From NCBI RefSeq assembly GCF_001456115.1, contig NZ_CP013264.1:1100001-1164000 (forward strand): a DNA stretch of 64,000 nt. Direction: 5' to 3'. The notes under the pieces were generated by a model. It did no database searches. It worked only from the letters and a program-made list of their open reading frames with translations, and had not been told where the DNA came from. The position numbers and the translations under genes were made by a program. Below are positions 25,329-34,210 of the stretch, piece after piece. Position 1 is the first letter of the stretch. Every line of letters begins with the position of its first letter. Origin of the DNA: Sphingobium baderi (GTDB lineage Bacteria > Pseudomonadota > Alphaproteobacteria > Sphingomonadales > Sphingomonadaceae).

Positions 25329-26411
25329 TCAAAGGGCGAGGGCGAGTTGATCGCCCTCTTCCGCATCGCCTTCCAGATTATGCACGCCCAGCCCCAGCAA
25401 ACGCGCGCCCATTCGTAGCGGGAGCTGGGCGCGCAGCAACATGCGCCCCGTTTCGGCCAGCAGGTCCGCCGAGCGCAGGGCAGACGGAAAGCTGCGGGAC
25501 CGGGTGATGATGCGGAAATCGGCGAATTTGATCTTGAGCACCACGGTCCGGCCATAGCCGCCGGATTTCTCGACCCGGCTCCAGAGATTGGCCGCGATCC
25601 GATCCATCTCCTCGATCAGCCGCGCTTCCTCTGTCAGATCGTCGAAGAAGGTGTCCTCGACGCTGACGGACTTGCGTCCCTGCCGTTCATGGACTGGACG
25701 GTCGTCCTGACCGCGCGCCGCCCGATAATAGAACAGCGCCGCGCTGCCGAAATGCGCCTGAAGGAAAGCAAGGTCGCGCGCCCGCAGATCCGCGCCGGTT
25801 TCGATGCCCAGCGCCTGCATCCGCCGGGCCGTGACCGGGCCGATGCCGTGTATTCGCCGGACCGGCATCTTCGCGATAAAGGCCGCGCCCTCCTGCGGAC
25901 GGACCACGCACAGGCCATCGGGTTTGTTCTGGTCCGACGCGAGCTTGGCGATCAGCTTGTTGTAGGACACGCCCGCCGAAGCGGTAAGGCCGGTTTCCTC
26001 GCGGATGATGCGGCGGATTTCCTCCGCCACGCGCGTGGCGGAGGCGATGCCCGGCTTGTTCGCGGTGACGTCCAGATAGGCTTCGTCCAGCGAGAGCGGC
26101 TGGACGACGTCGGTGAAGCGGAAAAATATGTCCCGCACCTGCCCGGAAACGGCGCGATAGGCTTCGAAACGGGGCGGCACGAAAATGAGACCGGGGCATA
26201 GCCGCCGCGCCCGCGCGCCAGGCATGGCGGAGCGCACGCCGAAGGTTCGCGCTTCATAGCTGGCGGTTGCCACCACGCCGCGCGGACCGCCTCCGCCGAC
26301 CGCGATCGGCTTGCCCCGGAGCGTGGGATCGTCGCGCTGTTCAACCGACGCGTAAAAGGCATCCATGTCGATATGGATGATCTTGCGCGGCTGTGGCGGC
26401 GAGGATTCCAT
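25329..26411 (-). CDS. dinB: DNA polymerase IV (Y-family, DinB)
   Basis: The 360-residue protein has the Y-family palm motifs 'IIHIDMDAFYASVEQRDDP' (Asp15 and Asp17, catalytic metal ligands) and 'PLSLDEAYLDVT' (catalytic Asp-Glu). 'TASAGVSYNKLIAKLASDQNKPDGL' and the helix-hairpin-helix 'RRIHGIGPVTARRMQALGIETGADL' follow, and the little-finger domain is 'GRTVVLKIKFADF'. The length fits DinB. No C-terminal beta-clamp consensus was identified with certainty; 'LALAL' at the extreme C-terminus resembles a QL(S/A)L-type clamp peptide (the tail reads 'GDQLALAL'). It carries out error-prone translesion synthesis. It is convergent with eipA, 7 bp between stops. Confidence 0.94.
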   Translation of the reverse strand: MESSPPQPRKIIHIDMDAFYASVEQRDDPTLRGKPIAVGGGGPRGVVATASYEARTFGVRSAMPGARARRLCPGLIFVPPRFEAYRAVSGQVRDIFFRFTDVVQPLSLDEAYLDVTANKPGIASATRVAEEIRRIIREETGLTASAGVSYNKLIAKLASDQNKPDGLCVVRPQEGAAFIAKMPVRRIHGIGPVTARRMQALGIETGADLRARDLAFLQAHFGSAALFYYRAARGQDDRPVHERQGRKSVSVEDTFFDDLTEEARLIEEMDRIAANLWSRVEKSGGYGRTVVLKIKFADFRIITRSRSFPSALRSADLLAETGRMLLRAQLPLRMGARLLGLGVHNLEGDAEEGDQLALAL

Positions 26412-26453
26412 GGCGCGACCTTATGCCATGCCGGGAACGAAAGGGAAACAGAG

Positions 26454-26999
26454 TCAGTCGGTCACGACCCGCAAATTGTCGAGCATCCATTCGAGATGAG
26501 CGCGGCTGATCCGGCTCCACACATTATAGGTGCACCGCTGCCCCGCGATCCGCATATAGGCAAGCGATTGCAGGGCCACGCCTTCGCGGTTTGCGGCGGG
26601 ATAAGGTTCCGCCCCTTCCTGTCCATAGCCCGCGAAGGAAGCGCCGGGAAATTGCGCGAGGTCGCGGAAATAGGGCCACTGGCGATAGAGCCTGTCCCGC
26701 TGGACAGCCACGTCCGCGTCATCGTCCGGCAAAAGGCCCGTACCCGCGAAGCCATAGGCGCTACGCTGGTCTGGCAGGTCGAAGGCGACACCCCAGCCTC
26801 CACCGAAGTAAGCGGAGCGTGGAGCGCCTTCCGGCTGGCTCGATGCCGCCAGCGCCAGCGGGGCGCAGTCCTTGCGGTTTTCCGCTTTCGCCCATTCGAC
26901 GCGCGCGCGCCTTTCGCCGATCAGGGTGGACGGTTCGGCGGCCAGAGCGGGCAGCACGAAGCCGGGCAGGAACAGGGCCGCAGAAAGGAACGCCTTCAT
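26454..26999 (-). CDS. Secreted protein of unknown function
   Basis: The 181-residue protein starts at 'MKAFLSAALFLPGFVLPALAAEP', a clear Sec signal peptide (cleavage after 'ALA'). The mature part has two cysteines ('RKDCAPL' and 'GQRCTYNVWS') that could form a disulfide, the segment 'GGGWGVAFDLPDQRSAYGFAGTG' and a C-terminal 'HLEWMLDNLRVV'. I recognise no family. Its ATG overlaps the yceD stop by 4 nt, so it is translationally coupled to yceD and is the last gene of the cbp3-yceD unit. This genetic link suggests a role in the envelope rather than in translation, but there is no direct evidence. Confidence 0.7.
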   Translation of the reverse strand: MKAFLSAALFLPGFVLPALAAEPSTLIGERRARVEWAKAENRKDCAPLALAASSQPEGAPRSAYFGGGWGVAFDLPDQRSAYGFAGTGLLPDDDADVAVQRDRLYRQWPYFRDLAQFPGASFAGYGQEGAEPYPAANREGVALQSLAYMRIAGQRCTYNVWSRISRAHLEWMLDNLRVVTD

Positions 27000-27529
27000 T
27001 CCTTGGCGCCCTTGATCGAGAGAAGGGCCGCGAAGGGACTGGCCTGCTCCTCCGACATGACACCCGCTTCGCGCAGATGGATGTCTGCCTGCGGCGAGCG
27101 GGGATAGGGCGTCATCGCCAGCGCCACCGTTTCCGCGACTGCTTCGCCCATGTCGATGACGTTGCCTGTATAGCCGATGGTGTCGCAATCCTCCGCATCG
27201 AGTTCCAGTTCCTCGCCTTCGGGCTGCATCTGGTCCTCGGCCACGAAGCGCAGCAGGAAATCGCTGTCGATCGTCTCTGGCACCGGCACGCCAGTGGCGA
27301 CGCAGGGCTGAGCCAGATCGGCCTTCACATGACCCCGCGCGATGATCGCGCCATCCTCTTGCGCCAGCGCATAATCCGCTTCCAGCCGGTCGAGCGCGAG
27401 CAGGTTGAAACGGCGCGCCAATGCTTCGCGTTCCGCCTCGTTCGCGACGATGGCCGTGGGATCGGCGTGGCGACCAAGCTGATCGAGCCGTACGGGCCGC
27501 GAAAATTCAGGTGCCGGGTTGTCGTTCAT
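26996..27529 (-). CDS. YceD family protein (DUF177)
   Basis: The 177-residue protein begins 'MNDNPAPEFSRPVRLDQLG' and carries the DUF177 features: 'LARRFNLLALDRLEADYAL', 'GHVKADLAQPCVATGVPVPETIDSDFLLRFV' (the conserved C-V/x-x-x-x-P loop) and the acidic 'DCDTIGYTGNVIDMGEAVAETVALAMTPYPRSP'. In most bacteria YceD is encoded beside rpmF-plsX and affects 23S rRNA accumulation; in alphaproteobacteria it is often next to the ubiquinol-cytochrome c chaperone, as here. Start and stop each overlap a neighbour by 4 nt, so three genes are translated as a coupled set. Confidence 0.85.
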   Translation of the reverse strand: MNDNPAPEFSRPVRLDQLGRHADPTAIVANEAEREALARRFNLLALDRLEADYALAQEDGAIIARGHVKADLAQPCVATGVPVPETIDSDFLLRFVAEDQMQPEGEELELDAEDCDTIGYTGNVIDMGEAVAETVALAMTPYPRSPQADIHLREAGVMSEEQASPFAALLSIKGAKE

Positions 27530-28053
27530 CCAAGGTCTCCCGTCAGCAGCGCATCGCGGGACAGGCAGCCCAGCCGTATCCAGCGTTCGCGCAATGCGCC
27601 CTCGACATGGGCGAGGGCATCGGTCGAAGGCTCGGCCCCGCGATAGAGGTTGCGGCGCAACGCTTCGCCAAGGTCGCCGTCCCCTTCCAACGCGGCGCGA
27701 TAGGCCGCCAGGCGCCCACCCAGCGCGCTCACCATGCGGCCGATATGCTTGCCGACGACGACGTCGCCTATCCCTTCCTGCCGGAGCTGGCCGTCCATGT
27801 CGTCCACGAACAATTCGGTCAGCCACACGCTTTCCTGCTTGGCCCCCTGCTGCTCCAGCCGGATCAGCACCTGCGCCAATATGGCGACGATCATATCGAA
27901 ACGTCCGTCCAGCGTATCGGGAACCGCGCCTTTCGCATACCAGTGCGGCTGGCGGCCCTCCGCCACGACGGCGTGATAAAGCGGCATCAGCCCTTCTTTG
28001 GGATCGCGCCGCCCGAACAGGCGCTGGAGGAAGGACGGGGCGGGTATGGACAT
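27526..28053 (-). CDS. Ubiquinol-cytochrome c chaperone family protein (Cbp3-like)
   Basis: The 175-residue protein matches the bacterial Cbp3/UQCC1 group: 'LYHAVVAEGRQPHWYAKGAVPDTLDGRFDMIVAILAQVLIRLEQQG' split across two helices, then 'LTELFVDDMDGQLRQEGIGDVVVGKHIGRMVSALGGRLAAYRAAL'. In mitochondria this family assists cytochrome b synthesis and assembly of the bc1 complex; in alphaproteobacteria the same role is inferred. The ATG at 28053 was chosen because 'MSIPAPSFLQRLFGRR' is the natural start. It leads the unit cbp3-yceD-secreted protein and is divergent from bamE with about 160 bp between them. Confidence 0.85.
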   Translation of the reverse strand: MSIPAPSFLQRLFGRRDPKEGLMPLYHAVVAEGRQPHWYAKGAVPDTLDGRFDMIVAILAQVLIRLEQQGAKQESVWLTELFVDDMDGQLRQEGIGDVVVGKHIGRMVSALGGRLAAYRAALEGDGDLGEALRRNLYRGAEPSTDALAHVEGALRERWIRLGCLSRDALLTGDLG

Positions 28054-28216
28054 GATCTGCCTGCTTTTCACGATCGGTTGAAAGGCGGTTTTTAGCCGCC
28101 CGTGCTGCGGCCCCTTGCCGAGGCCCATGCATTTCCATATTGATCGGCGCGCCGCCCGATGCAATGGCGGCTTGATGTTTCTTGGGTTTGGGGGCCGATC
28201 CCCGCAGGAGAAGTTC

Positions 28217-28732
28217 ATGCGCCAGTTCAGCCGCCAATCCCGCAGCGGGCGGATCATGCTCGCGGTCGGCCTTTGCGCGCTGCTTCTGGGCACGTCGGGC
28301 TGCACGCGGATTCGTACGCATCAGGGGTATCAGGTCGACAAACTGCTGGTCGATTCGGTGCAGCCGGGCATCGACAACCGCGCATCGGTGGAAGGCACTT
28401 TGGGCCGCCCCAGCTTCGCGGCGCAGTTCGGCGATCAGGACTGGTATTATGTGTCCCGCGATATGCGGTCGCTGGCCTTTTCCAATCCCAAGCCTGTGGC
28501 GCAGACCGTCCTGCATGTGCGATTCGACCCGGCCGGCAACGTCGTGGCGGTCGACCGGATGGGCCTTGAAGATGTGGCGAAGGTGAAGCCCTGGGGTGAA
28601 AAGACCCCGACGCTGGGCCGTCATCGCAGCCTGTTCCAGGAAATCTTCGGCAATATCGGGGCGGTGGGCGCTGGCGGCATGGGCGGCGGCGGCGGCGCGA
28701 CCAGTCCGGGCGGTGGCCCTAACGGTAGCTGA
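28217..28732 (+). CDS. bamE: Outer-membrane assembly lipoprotein BamE (SmpA/OmlA)
   Basis: The 171-residue protein has a lipoprotein signal ('MLAVGLCALLLGTSGC', lipobox Cys near residue 29). The BamE domain follows: 'HQGYQVDKLLVDSVQPGIDNRASVEGTLGRPSFAAQFGDQDWYYVSRDMRS'. It ends in a glycine-rich tail ('GAGGMGGGGGATSPGGGPNGS') not needed for the fold and common in sphingomonads. It anchors the Bam complex that inserts beta-barrels into the outer membrane. The start at 28217 follows an AGGAG site 6 bp upstream; in-frame codons further upstream are not conserved. Confidence 0.92.
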   Translation: MRQFSRQSRSGRIMLAVGLCALLLGTSGCTRIRTHQGYQVDKLLVDSVQPGIDNRASVEGTLGRPSFAAQFGDQDWYYVSRDMRSLAFSNPKPVAQTVLHVRFDPAGNVVAVDRMGLEDVAKVKPWGEKTPTLGRHRSLFQEIFGNIGAVGAGGMGGGGGATSPGGGPNGS

Positions 28733-28777
28733 GCTGCCGCGGCCTCGATGCCATCATGACAGGCGTCGTTCGCGCGC

Positions 28778-29329
28778 CTAGCCGATCTTTTCCGCTTCGC
28801 GCCATTGGCCCTGTCCAATTCCATCGAGCGTCCAGTCGCCGATACGCCAGCGCACCAGCCGCAGCGTCGGATGTCCGACTGCTGCCGTCATGCGCCGCAC
28901 TTGCCGGTTGCGCCCTTCGCGGATCGTCAGTCGCAGCCAGCAATCCGGCACGGTCTTGCGAAACCGAACCGGTGGATCGCGCGGCCAGAGCGCCGGTTCT
29001 TCGATGCGTTCGACCTGAGCTGGCAAAGTCGGGCCATCCTTGAGGCGCAGGCCGCCCCGCAATGATTCCAGCGCAGCCTTGTCGGGATCACCTTCAACCT
29101 GCACCAGATAGGTTTTCGGCACCTTGAAGCGGGGATCGGCGATCCGCGCCTGTAACCGGCCATCGTCGGTCAGCAGCAACAACCCTTCGCTGTCGAGGTC
29201 CAGCCGCCCGGCGGGATAGACGCCCGGCATGTCGATGAACGCGGCCAGCGTCGGACGTGGCGGGCCGGTGCTTTCGTCGGTGAACTGGCACAACACGCCA
29301 TAGGGCTTGTTGAACAGGATGAGCGTCAT
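28778..29329 (-). CDS. 23S rRNA pseudouridine synthase of the RluE type
   Basis: The 183-residue protein lacks an S4 domain and has the RsuA/RluE catalytic motif '[20 protein letters not shown]' with the catalytic Asp in 'GRLDLDSEG'. Other matches are 'KTYLVQVEG', '[33 protein letters not shown]', and the early '[13 protein letters not shown]'. Length and absence of S4 fit RluE, which modifies U2457 of 23S rRNA; the target is inferred. It lies 6 bp downstream of the cupin oxygenase gene and is codirectional with it, so the two ribosome-modifying genes probably share a transcript. Confidence 0.85.
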   Translation of the reverse strand: MTLILFNKPYGVLCQFTDESTGPPRPTLAAFIDMPGVYPAGRLDLDSEGLLLLTDDGRLQARIADPRFKVPKTYLVQVEGDPDKAALESLRGGLRLKDGPTLPAQVERIEEPALWPRDPPVRFRKTVPDCWLRLTIREGRNRQVRRMTAAVGHPTLRLVRWRIGDWTLDGIGQGQWREAEKIG

Positions 29330-29335
29330 CGCGCC

Positions 29336-30484
29336 TCAGTCCTCGTCATCAAACGCCAGGCTGCCCTGGTCGATCAGGGCCGCAATCAGCACAGCGGCAG
29401 GAGCCGATGCGGCAAGGGCCGGGTCCATTATGGTCGATCCCGCGCATAACCGTTCGGCCAGCAAGGCCGTATCGCCCGCGCAGTCGAAGCAATGGCCGTC
29501 CACGAATAGCAGGAGCGTTTCTTCCTTCTGCCGGATGAAGGAAAAGCGGCTGGCCGGGTTGCGGCTGAGCGGTACGCTTTCGGCCAGCAGCGCGCGCACG
29601 GCCTGCTGCCCGATCGCCTCTTCCGGCCGCCAGTCCGTTTCGGCATATTTGGGCAGGCTGTTGTAAAGCCCGAACCAACGGGCGAAGGCATCGCGATCGG
29701 ACAGAGCCTCCATCACCATTTCGTGCAGACGGTCGATGGCCGACGTGGCGATTTCGCCGGGATTGGCCTGTAGCGTCAGGTCGGGATCGGTATAGCGATC
29801 CTCATCCGGCAATCCGTCGGCCTGATGCTCGCACCAGCTTTCGATCAGCTCGGCGCGCGACGGTGCGCGAAAACCGATTGAATAGGTCATGCAATCGTCG
29901 CTGACCGCCACCCCTTCATGTGCGAAACAGGGCGGGACATAGAGAATATCGCCGGGTTCGAGTATCCAGTCGCCCGTCGCTTCGAAATCGGCAATCAGGC
30001 GCAGGTCGTCGTGCGGCAGCAGCGGCGTCGCGGAATCGCATCGCGGTCCTACGCGCCATCGCCGCTTGCCCAGTCCCTGCACCAGAAACACGTCATATTG
30101 GTCGTAATGCGGCCCGACCCCGCCTCCGTCCGTGGCATAGCTGACCATCACATCGTCGATGCGCCAGTCAGGCACGAAACGGAACGGTTCGACCAGTTCG
30201 GCTACCTCGGGCGCATGATGGTCCACGGCCTGCACCAGCAGCGTCCAGGGGTTGCTGTCGAGTTCGCCGAAGCGGGTTTCGGCCAGCGGACCGCTTTCCG
30301 CCGCCAGACGGCCTGCGTCGCGTGTGATGAGGCGTGATTCCACGCCCTCTTCGCAGGCGAGGCCCGCCAATTCGTCCGGGTCGAGCGGATTACGCCACTC
30401 TTTCCATGGGTTGCGGATCAGCAGCGGGCGTTTCTGCCAATGGTCGCGCAGGAACAGGTCGACGTCGAAATCGGCAATTTGCAT
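29336..30484 (-). CDS. JmjC/cupin 2-oxoglutarate oxygenase, ribosomal protein L16 arginine hydroxylase-like (RoxA/YcfD)
   Basis: The 382-residue protein shows the YcfD layout: 'DHWQKRPLLIRNPWKEW' start, the Fe(II) motif 'GVGPHYDQYDVFLVQGLGKRRWRVG' with His126-x-Asp128, and the distal ligand His189 in 'YVPPCFAHEGVAVSDD'. Dimerisation and winged-helix regions follow ('AIDRLHEMVMEAL...'). E. coli YcfD hydroxylates Arg81 of L16 using 2-oxoglutarate and O2; the same activity is inferred here. The C-terminal extension ('SFIRQKEETLLLFVDGHCFDCAGDTALLAERL') is the winged-helix domain. It is grouped with the pseudouridine synthase, both acting on the large ribosomal subunit. Confidence 0.87.
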   Translation of the reverse strand: MQIADFDVDLFLRDHWQKRPLLIRNPWKEWRNPLDPDELAGLACEEGVESRLITRDAGRLAAESGPLAETRFGELDSNPWTLLVQAVDHHAPEVAELVEPFRFVPDWRIDDVMVSYATDGGGVGPHYDQYDVFLVQGLGKRRWRVGPRCDSATPLLPHDDLRLIADFEATGDWILEPGDILYVPPCFAHEGVAVSDDCMTYSIGFRAPSRAELIESWCEHQADGLPDEDRYTDPDLTLQANPGEIATSAIDRLHEMVMEALSDRDAFARWFGLYNSLPKYAETDWRPEEAIGQQAVRALLAESVPLSRNPASRFSFIRQKEETLLLFVDGHCFDCAGDTALLAERLCAGSTIMDPALAASAPAAVLIAALIDQGSLAFDDED

Positions 30485-30615
30485 GCCTCGCCCATGCGCC
30501 CATAGGCGTCCGCTGTCAAAAATCTATCGCTTTCCCGGGGGGCGACCAGAACTGCCAGGGCGCGCGGCGAGGCCTGTTCCTTCCCGATTTCAAGACCAGA
30601 TATTCTCCGGCTTTC

Positions 30616-31566
30616 TCAACGCACTACGCATCGGAATCCGATATGAGAAGTGGAGGTGTCGATTGTCTGGGGATAGCGCGCCGCAGGGCGATAGCGCTGG
30701 CAATAATTTTCCGCGCAGAGATGCGACCCGCCCTTGAGGGTTTTGCGGGGAAAGGCTGCTCCGGGATCGGAAGGATCATGGCTGCCCCTTTCATCCCCAC
30801 CGCGCGGGTTGCTGGGAATGCAACAGGATGGCGAATCCTTTCCCTTGGCGCCGGCGCTGTACCAGTCGGCTGTCCATTCCCAGACATTGCCGATCATGTC
30901 GTAAAGCCCATAGCCATTGGGTGGAAAGGCGCCCACCGGAGATGTCCCGGCATAGCCATCGGTCATGAGATTTTCCGTTGGAAAGGCCCCTTGCCAATAA
31001 TTGGCCATCATCTTTCCGTCCGGCGTCAGTGCATCGCCCCAGGCAAAAGCCGCGCGATCCAGCCCGCCGCGCGCGGCAAATTCCCATTCGGCCTCAGTTG
31101 GCAGATCCTTACCCACCCATGTCGCATAGGCGCTGGCATCAGCATAGGCGATATGGACGACCGGATGGTCGAGCAATGCGTCGATCGAACTGTCCGGTCC
31201 AGCGGGATGCCGCCAATCCGCGCCAAAGCAAAAGGTCCACCATTGCAGGCTGTTGGATAAGCTTACCTTTTTTTCAGGAGGAACGAATAGCGATGAGCCG
31301 GCCCGCAACATATGGGGTGAGGCATCAGGATAATCCGCTGGGTCGGGGGCCATTTCCGCAAGCGTTACATAGCCTGTGGTCGCCACGAATTGCTTGAACT
31401 GCCGATTGGTCACAGGCAGGGTGTCGATCCAGAAATCATCGACGCGAACCTGACGGGCGGGCGCCTCTTCAGGATAATGTTCGTCCGAGCCCATCCAAAA
31501 GGCGTCCCCCGCAATGAAGGTCATGCCGGGCCTGTCGTTGGCTTGCGGCTCAATTTGAACAGGCAT
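30616..31566 (-). CDS. Formylglycine-generating enzyme (sulfatase-modifying factor)
   Basis: The 316-residue protein has the FGE-sulfatase fold: 'FWMGSDEHYPEEAPARQVRVDDFWID', 'DHPVVHIAYADASAYATWVGKDLPTEAEWEFAARGG', 'GLYDMIGNVWEWTADWY' and the C-terminal 'KGGSHLCAENYCQRYRPAAR'. The two copper-binding active-site cysteines are Cys284 and Cys289, so it should be active. FGE oxidises the Cys of C-x-P-x-R motifs in sulfatases to formylglycine in the cytoplasm before export. The gene directly follows the arylsulfatase gene on the same strand (140 bp gap), whose motif 'CSPTR' is its natural target. Length is normal and there is no signal peptide. Confidence 0.93.
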   Translation of the reverse strand: MPVQIEPQANDRPGMTFIAGDAFWMGSDEHYPEEAPARQVRVDDFWIDTLPVTNRQFKQFVATTGYVTLAEMAPDPADYPDASPHMLRAGSSLFVPPEKKVSLSNSLQWWTFCFGADWRHPAGPDSSIDALLDHPVVHIAYADASAYATWVGKDLPTEAEWEFAARGGLDRAAFAWGDALTPDGKMMANYWQGAFPTENLMTDGYAGTSPVGAFPPNGYGLYDMIGNVWEWTADWYSAGAKGKDSPSCCIPSNPRGGDERGSHDPSDPGAAFPRKTLKGGSHLCAENYCQRYRPAARYPQTIDTSTSHIGFRCVVR

Positions 31567-31706
31567 TATTCATTCCGTCACAGGCTTTCGCATAAGTGGG
31601 GCTGATGCAACCGTAGGTCAGAACCGCCGCATCGGGCAATCTATCCTGGAACAGGCGCCGCCACCCATTCCAAAGGCTGACCCTGTTCTTCGACGCCGCT
31701 CCCGAT

Positions 31707-34061
31707 TCACTGCTTCATGCCCAGAGTGATGCCGATGCGTTCAATGCGTCCGTCAAAATGCGGTGTTCCTGCATAATCGGTTACCGGGCGGCCACGATCG
31801 TCACCCACATCGAAGGTTTCACCGGGGCCAGCGGGCATCATGCCGACCCGGTCGATCCGGCCCTGGCCGATAGTGCGGCCATTGGCGGCGATGGTGAGAA
31901 GGCCGGGGGCTCCCGGTCTGGGCGCATCCGGCACGAAAGAGAATGTCAGGGTCTGCTTTCCGGCCGGGAGAGGAGAGGTGGCAGTGATACGATACTGGTC
32001 CGCTTCCGCGCTGGATGCGGCGTGGATGGCGAAGGGGATGCCCTTGTCCAGGCCAAAGGACCAACCGCCCAGGTTGCTGCCGGTGGCGACAAGCGCGCCA
32101 TTGGAAGCGTTGGACAGCGTGACATCGCAGTCGATCGTGAAGCCGCGAGCCAGCATCGGTTGCTTCGCCCAGGGCAGACTCAGCTCTCCCCAGAAGACAT
32201 AGTTCAATCTTGGGGTTTCCGGCCGCCGCATGCGCGCGGATTCGACCGGGTCCAGATTGGCGCGCAAGGGATAGACATTGTTGCGACGCGCTTCCGCATC
32301 GAACAGCGCCTGCATCTCGGCCAGCCGCTTCGGTTCGGTTGCCGCCAGGTCCTTTGCCTGCGCGAAATCGCTTTTGAGATTATAGAGCGACCATGTGAAG
32401 TCTTGCGGTTCGGTGGCCGATTTCTGCTGCCAAGGCATCCGGCCCGGATTGGTCGCCGCCAGCCATCCGTCACGATAGATTGCGCGATTGCCCAATAATT
32501 CGAAATATTGGACGGCATGGCGGCTGGGGAGGGAGGGGCCCGTAAAGCTGTAGGCCATGCTTACCCCGTCCAGGCTATGCTGAGGGGCGCCGTCGACGAA
32601 TTTCGGCGCCGGTATGCCGGTAGCCTCCAGCACGGTCGGCAGGATGTCGTTGACGTGATGGAACTGCTCGCGCATTTGCTGCGGCTGGCCGATATGATTG
32701 GGCCATGCAACGACCAGTCCATTGCGCGTGCCGCCCAGATGGGAAGCGATCTGCTTGAACAGGGGGAAGGGGGCGTTCATGGCCCAAGCCCAGCCGGCCG
32801 GATAGACCTGATAGCTGTCGGGGCCTCCAAGCTTGTCGATATTGCGGAGCTGTTCCTCGAAGCTCTGGTCCGGCTGTCCGGTCAGCTTGGCGAGTTCGTT
32901 GACGCTGCCTTCGGGGCCGCCTTCGCCGCTGGCTCCATTGTCGCCCTCGATGAAGATGATCAATGTATTGGCAAGCGTGCCGGTGCGCTCCAATTCGTCC
33001 AGCAATCGCCCAAATTCATGGTCCTGATAGGCCAGCATGGCCGCATAGGCTTCCATATAGCGGCCATAGAGGCGCTGATGATCGGCGTCGAGACTGTCCC
33101 ATGCTGGCAGCGCCTGAGGGCGGGGTGACACCGCCGTCCCCTTGGGAATGATGCCCATCTCTTGCTGCCGCGCGACCGTTCTGGCGCGTTCTGCATCCCA
33201 GCCATCGTTGAACTTGCCCTTGAACCGGGCCATCCATTCGGGAGGCGCCTGATGAGGCGCGTGGGCGGAACCGGGTGCATAATAGAGAAAGAAGGGCTTG
33301 TCGGGCGTGGCGGCCTGTTGGCTGTGCAGCCAGCCGATCGCATGGTCGATCAAATCCCGGTCCAGCAGCATCGTCGGATCGCGGCCTTCCAGGCTGACCG
33401 GTTGGGTTCCGTGATAGAGCGTCGGGCGGAATTGGTCCGTCTCTGGTCCCACGAAGCCATAAAACTCCTCGAAACCCAGGCCCGTCGGCCAGCGCGTGAA
33501 GGGGCCGGTTTCGCCCGATTCGTCGCCCGGCACATTGTGGTGCTTGCCAAACCAGGCCGTGCTGTAACCATTGCCTTGCAATATGCGGCCAATCGTGGCG
33601 GAGGTCGCAGGCAGTTCGCCATTATAACCCGGAAAGCCCATGGCGATGTCGGTCAACGCGCCAGTGCCCACGCCATGATGATTGCGTCCCGTCAGCAACG
33701 CCGCGCGCGTCGGCGAGCACATGGCGGTGGTATGGAAATTATTATAACGCGCGCCTTGTTTCGCCAGCCGGTCGAGATTGGGGGTCGGAATCGGCCCGCC
33801 GAAGGTACTGGACGCGCCGAAACCGACATCGTCGGTCAGCACCAACAGGATATTGGGCGCGCCTGCGGGCGCCTTGACCTTGTCCGCCCAGACCGGTTTC
33901 GATTCCCTGAGCGAAGGTTCCATGGTCCCGCTGAAGGACGGGACGGGAACAGGCAGGATATCGCGCGACGCCGTATCTGATGAGGTGGCATGGGCCGTGC
34001 CTACCATGCCCGGCGCGCTCGCCAGGGTCATTGCCATCGCCAGCATCGACGTTCGCATCAT
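31707..34061 (-). CDS. Arylsulfatase (type I, formylglycine-dependent), secreted
   Basis: The 784-residue protein has a signal peptide (residues 1-25) and the alkaline-phosphatase superfamily core. 'ILLVLTDDVGFGASSTFGG' supplies the metal-binding Asp pair. 'CSPTRAALLTGRNHHG' is the formylglycine site (Cys115, C-x-P-x-R). 'DKPFFLYYAPGSAHAPHQAP' and 'IIFIEGDNGASGEGGPEGSVNEL' provide further ligands (Asp-Asn). A distinct 200-residue C-terminal domain (about 600-784) is beta-rich and matches the size of the large type-I sulfatases related to Pseudomonas AtsA. The periplasmic substrate is unknown. The FGE downstream completes the maturation pair, and a TetR gene is divergent upstream, which suggests ligand-controlled expression. 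Confidence 0.93.
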   Translation of the reverse strand: MMRTSMLAMAMTLASAPGMVGTAHATSSDTASRDILPVPVPSFSGTMEPSLRESKPVWADKVKAPAGAPNILLVLTDDVGFGASSTFGGPIPTPNLDRLAKQGARYNNFHTTAMCSPTRAALLTGRNHHGVGTGALTDIAMGFPGYNGELPATSATIGRILQGNGYSTAWFGKHHNVPGDESGETGPFTRWPTGLGFEEFYGFVGPETDQFRPTLYHGTQPVSLEGRDPTMLLDRDLIDHAIGWLHSQQAATPDKPFFLYYAPGSAHAPHQAPPEWMARFKGKFNDGWDAERARTVARQQEMGIIPKGTAVSPRPQALPAWDSLDADHQRLYGRYMEAYAAMLAYQDHEFGRLLDELERTGTLANTLIIFIEGDNGASGEGGPEGSVNELAKLTGQPDQSFEEQLRNIDKLGGPDSYQVYPAGWAWAMNAPFPLFKQIASHLGGTRNGLVVAWPNHIGQPQQMREQFHHVNDILPTVLEATGIPAPKFVDGAPQHSLDGVSMAYSFTGPSLPSRHAVQYFELLGNRAIYRDGWLAATNPGRMPWQQKSATEPQDFTWSLYNLKSDFAQAKDLAATEPKRLAEMQALFDAEARRNNVYPLRANLDPVESARMRRPETPRLNYVFWGELSLPWAKQPMLARGFTIDCDVTLSNASNGALVATGSNLGGWSFGLDKGIPFAIHAASSAEADQYRITATSPLPAGKQTLTFSFVPDAPRPGAPGLLTIAANGRTIGQGRIDRVGMMPAGPGETFDVGDDRGRPVTDYAGTPHFDGRIERIGITLGMKQ

Positions 34062-34210
34062 TGCTATCCTCCCTTATGACGGCGATTTTTCATCTGATCG
34101 GCAAATCAATCGACCGTCTATTTTTTCAGGCATATGCCTTAATAATTGACAGTCTGCTAATATTGGGATCAGGAAGAGTCAAGCATTGCTGGATAGGCGC
34201 TGAGAGACAT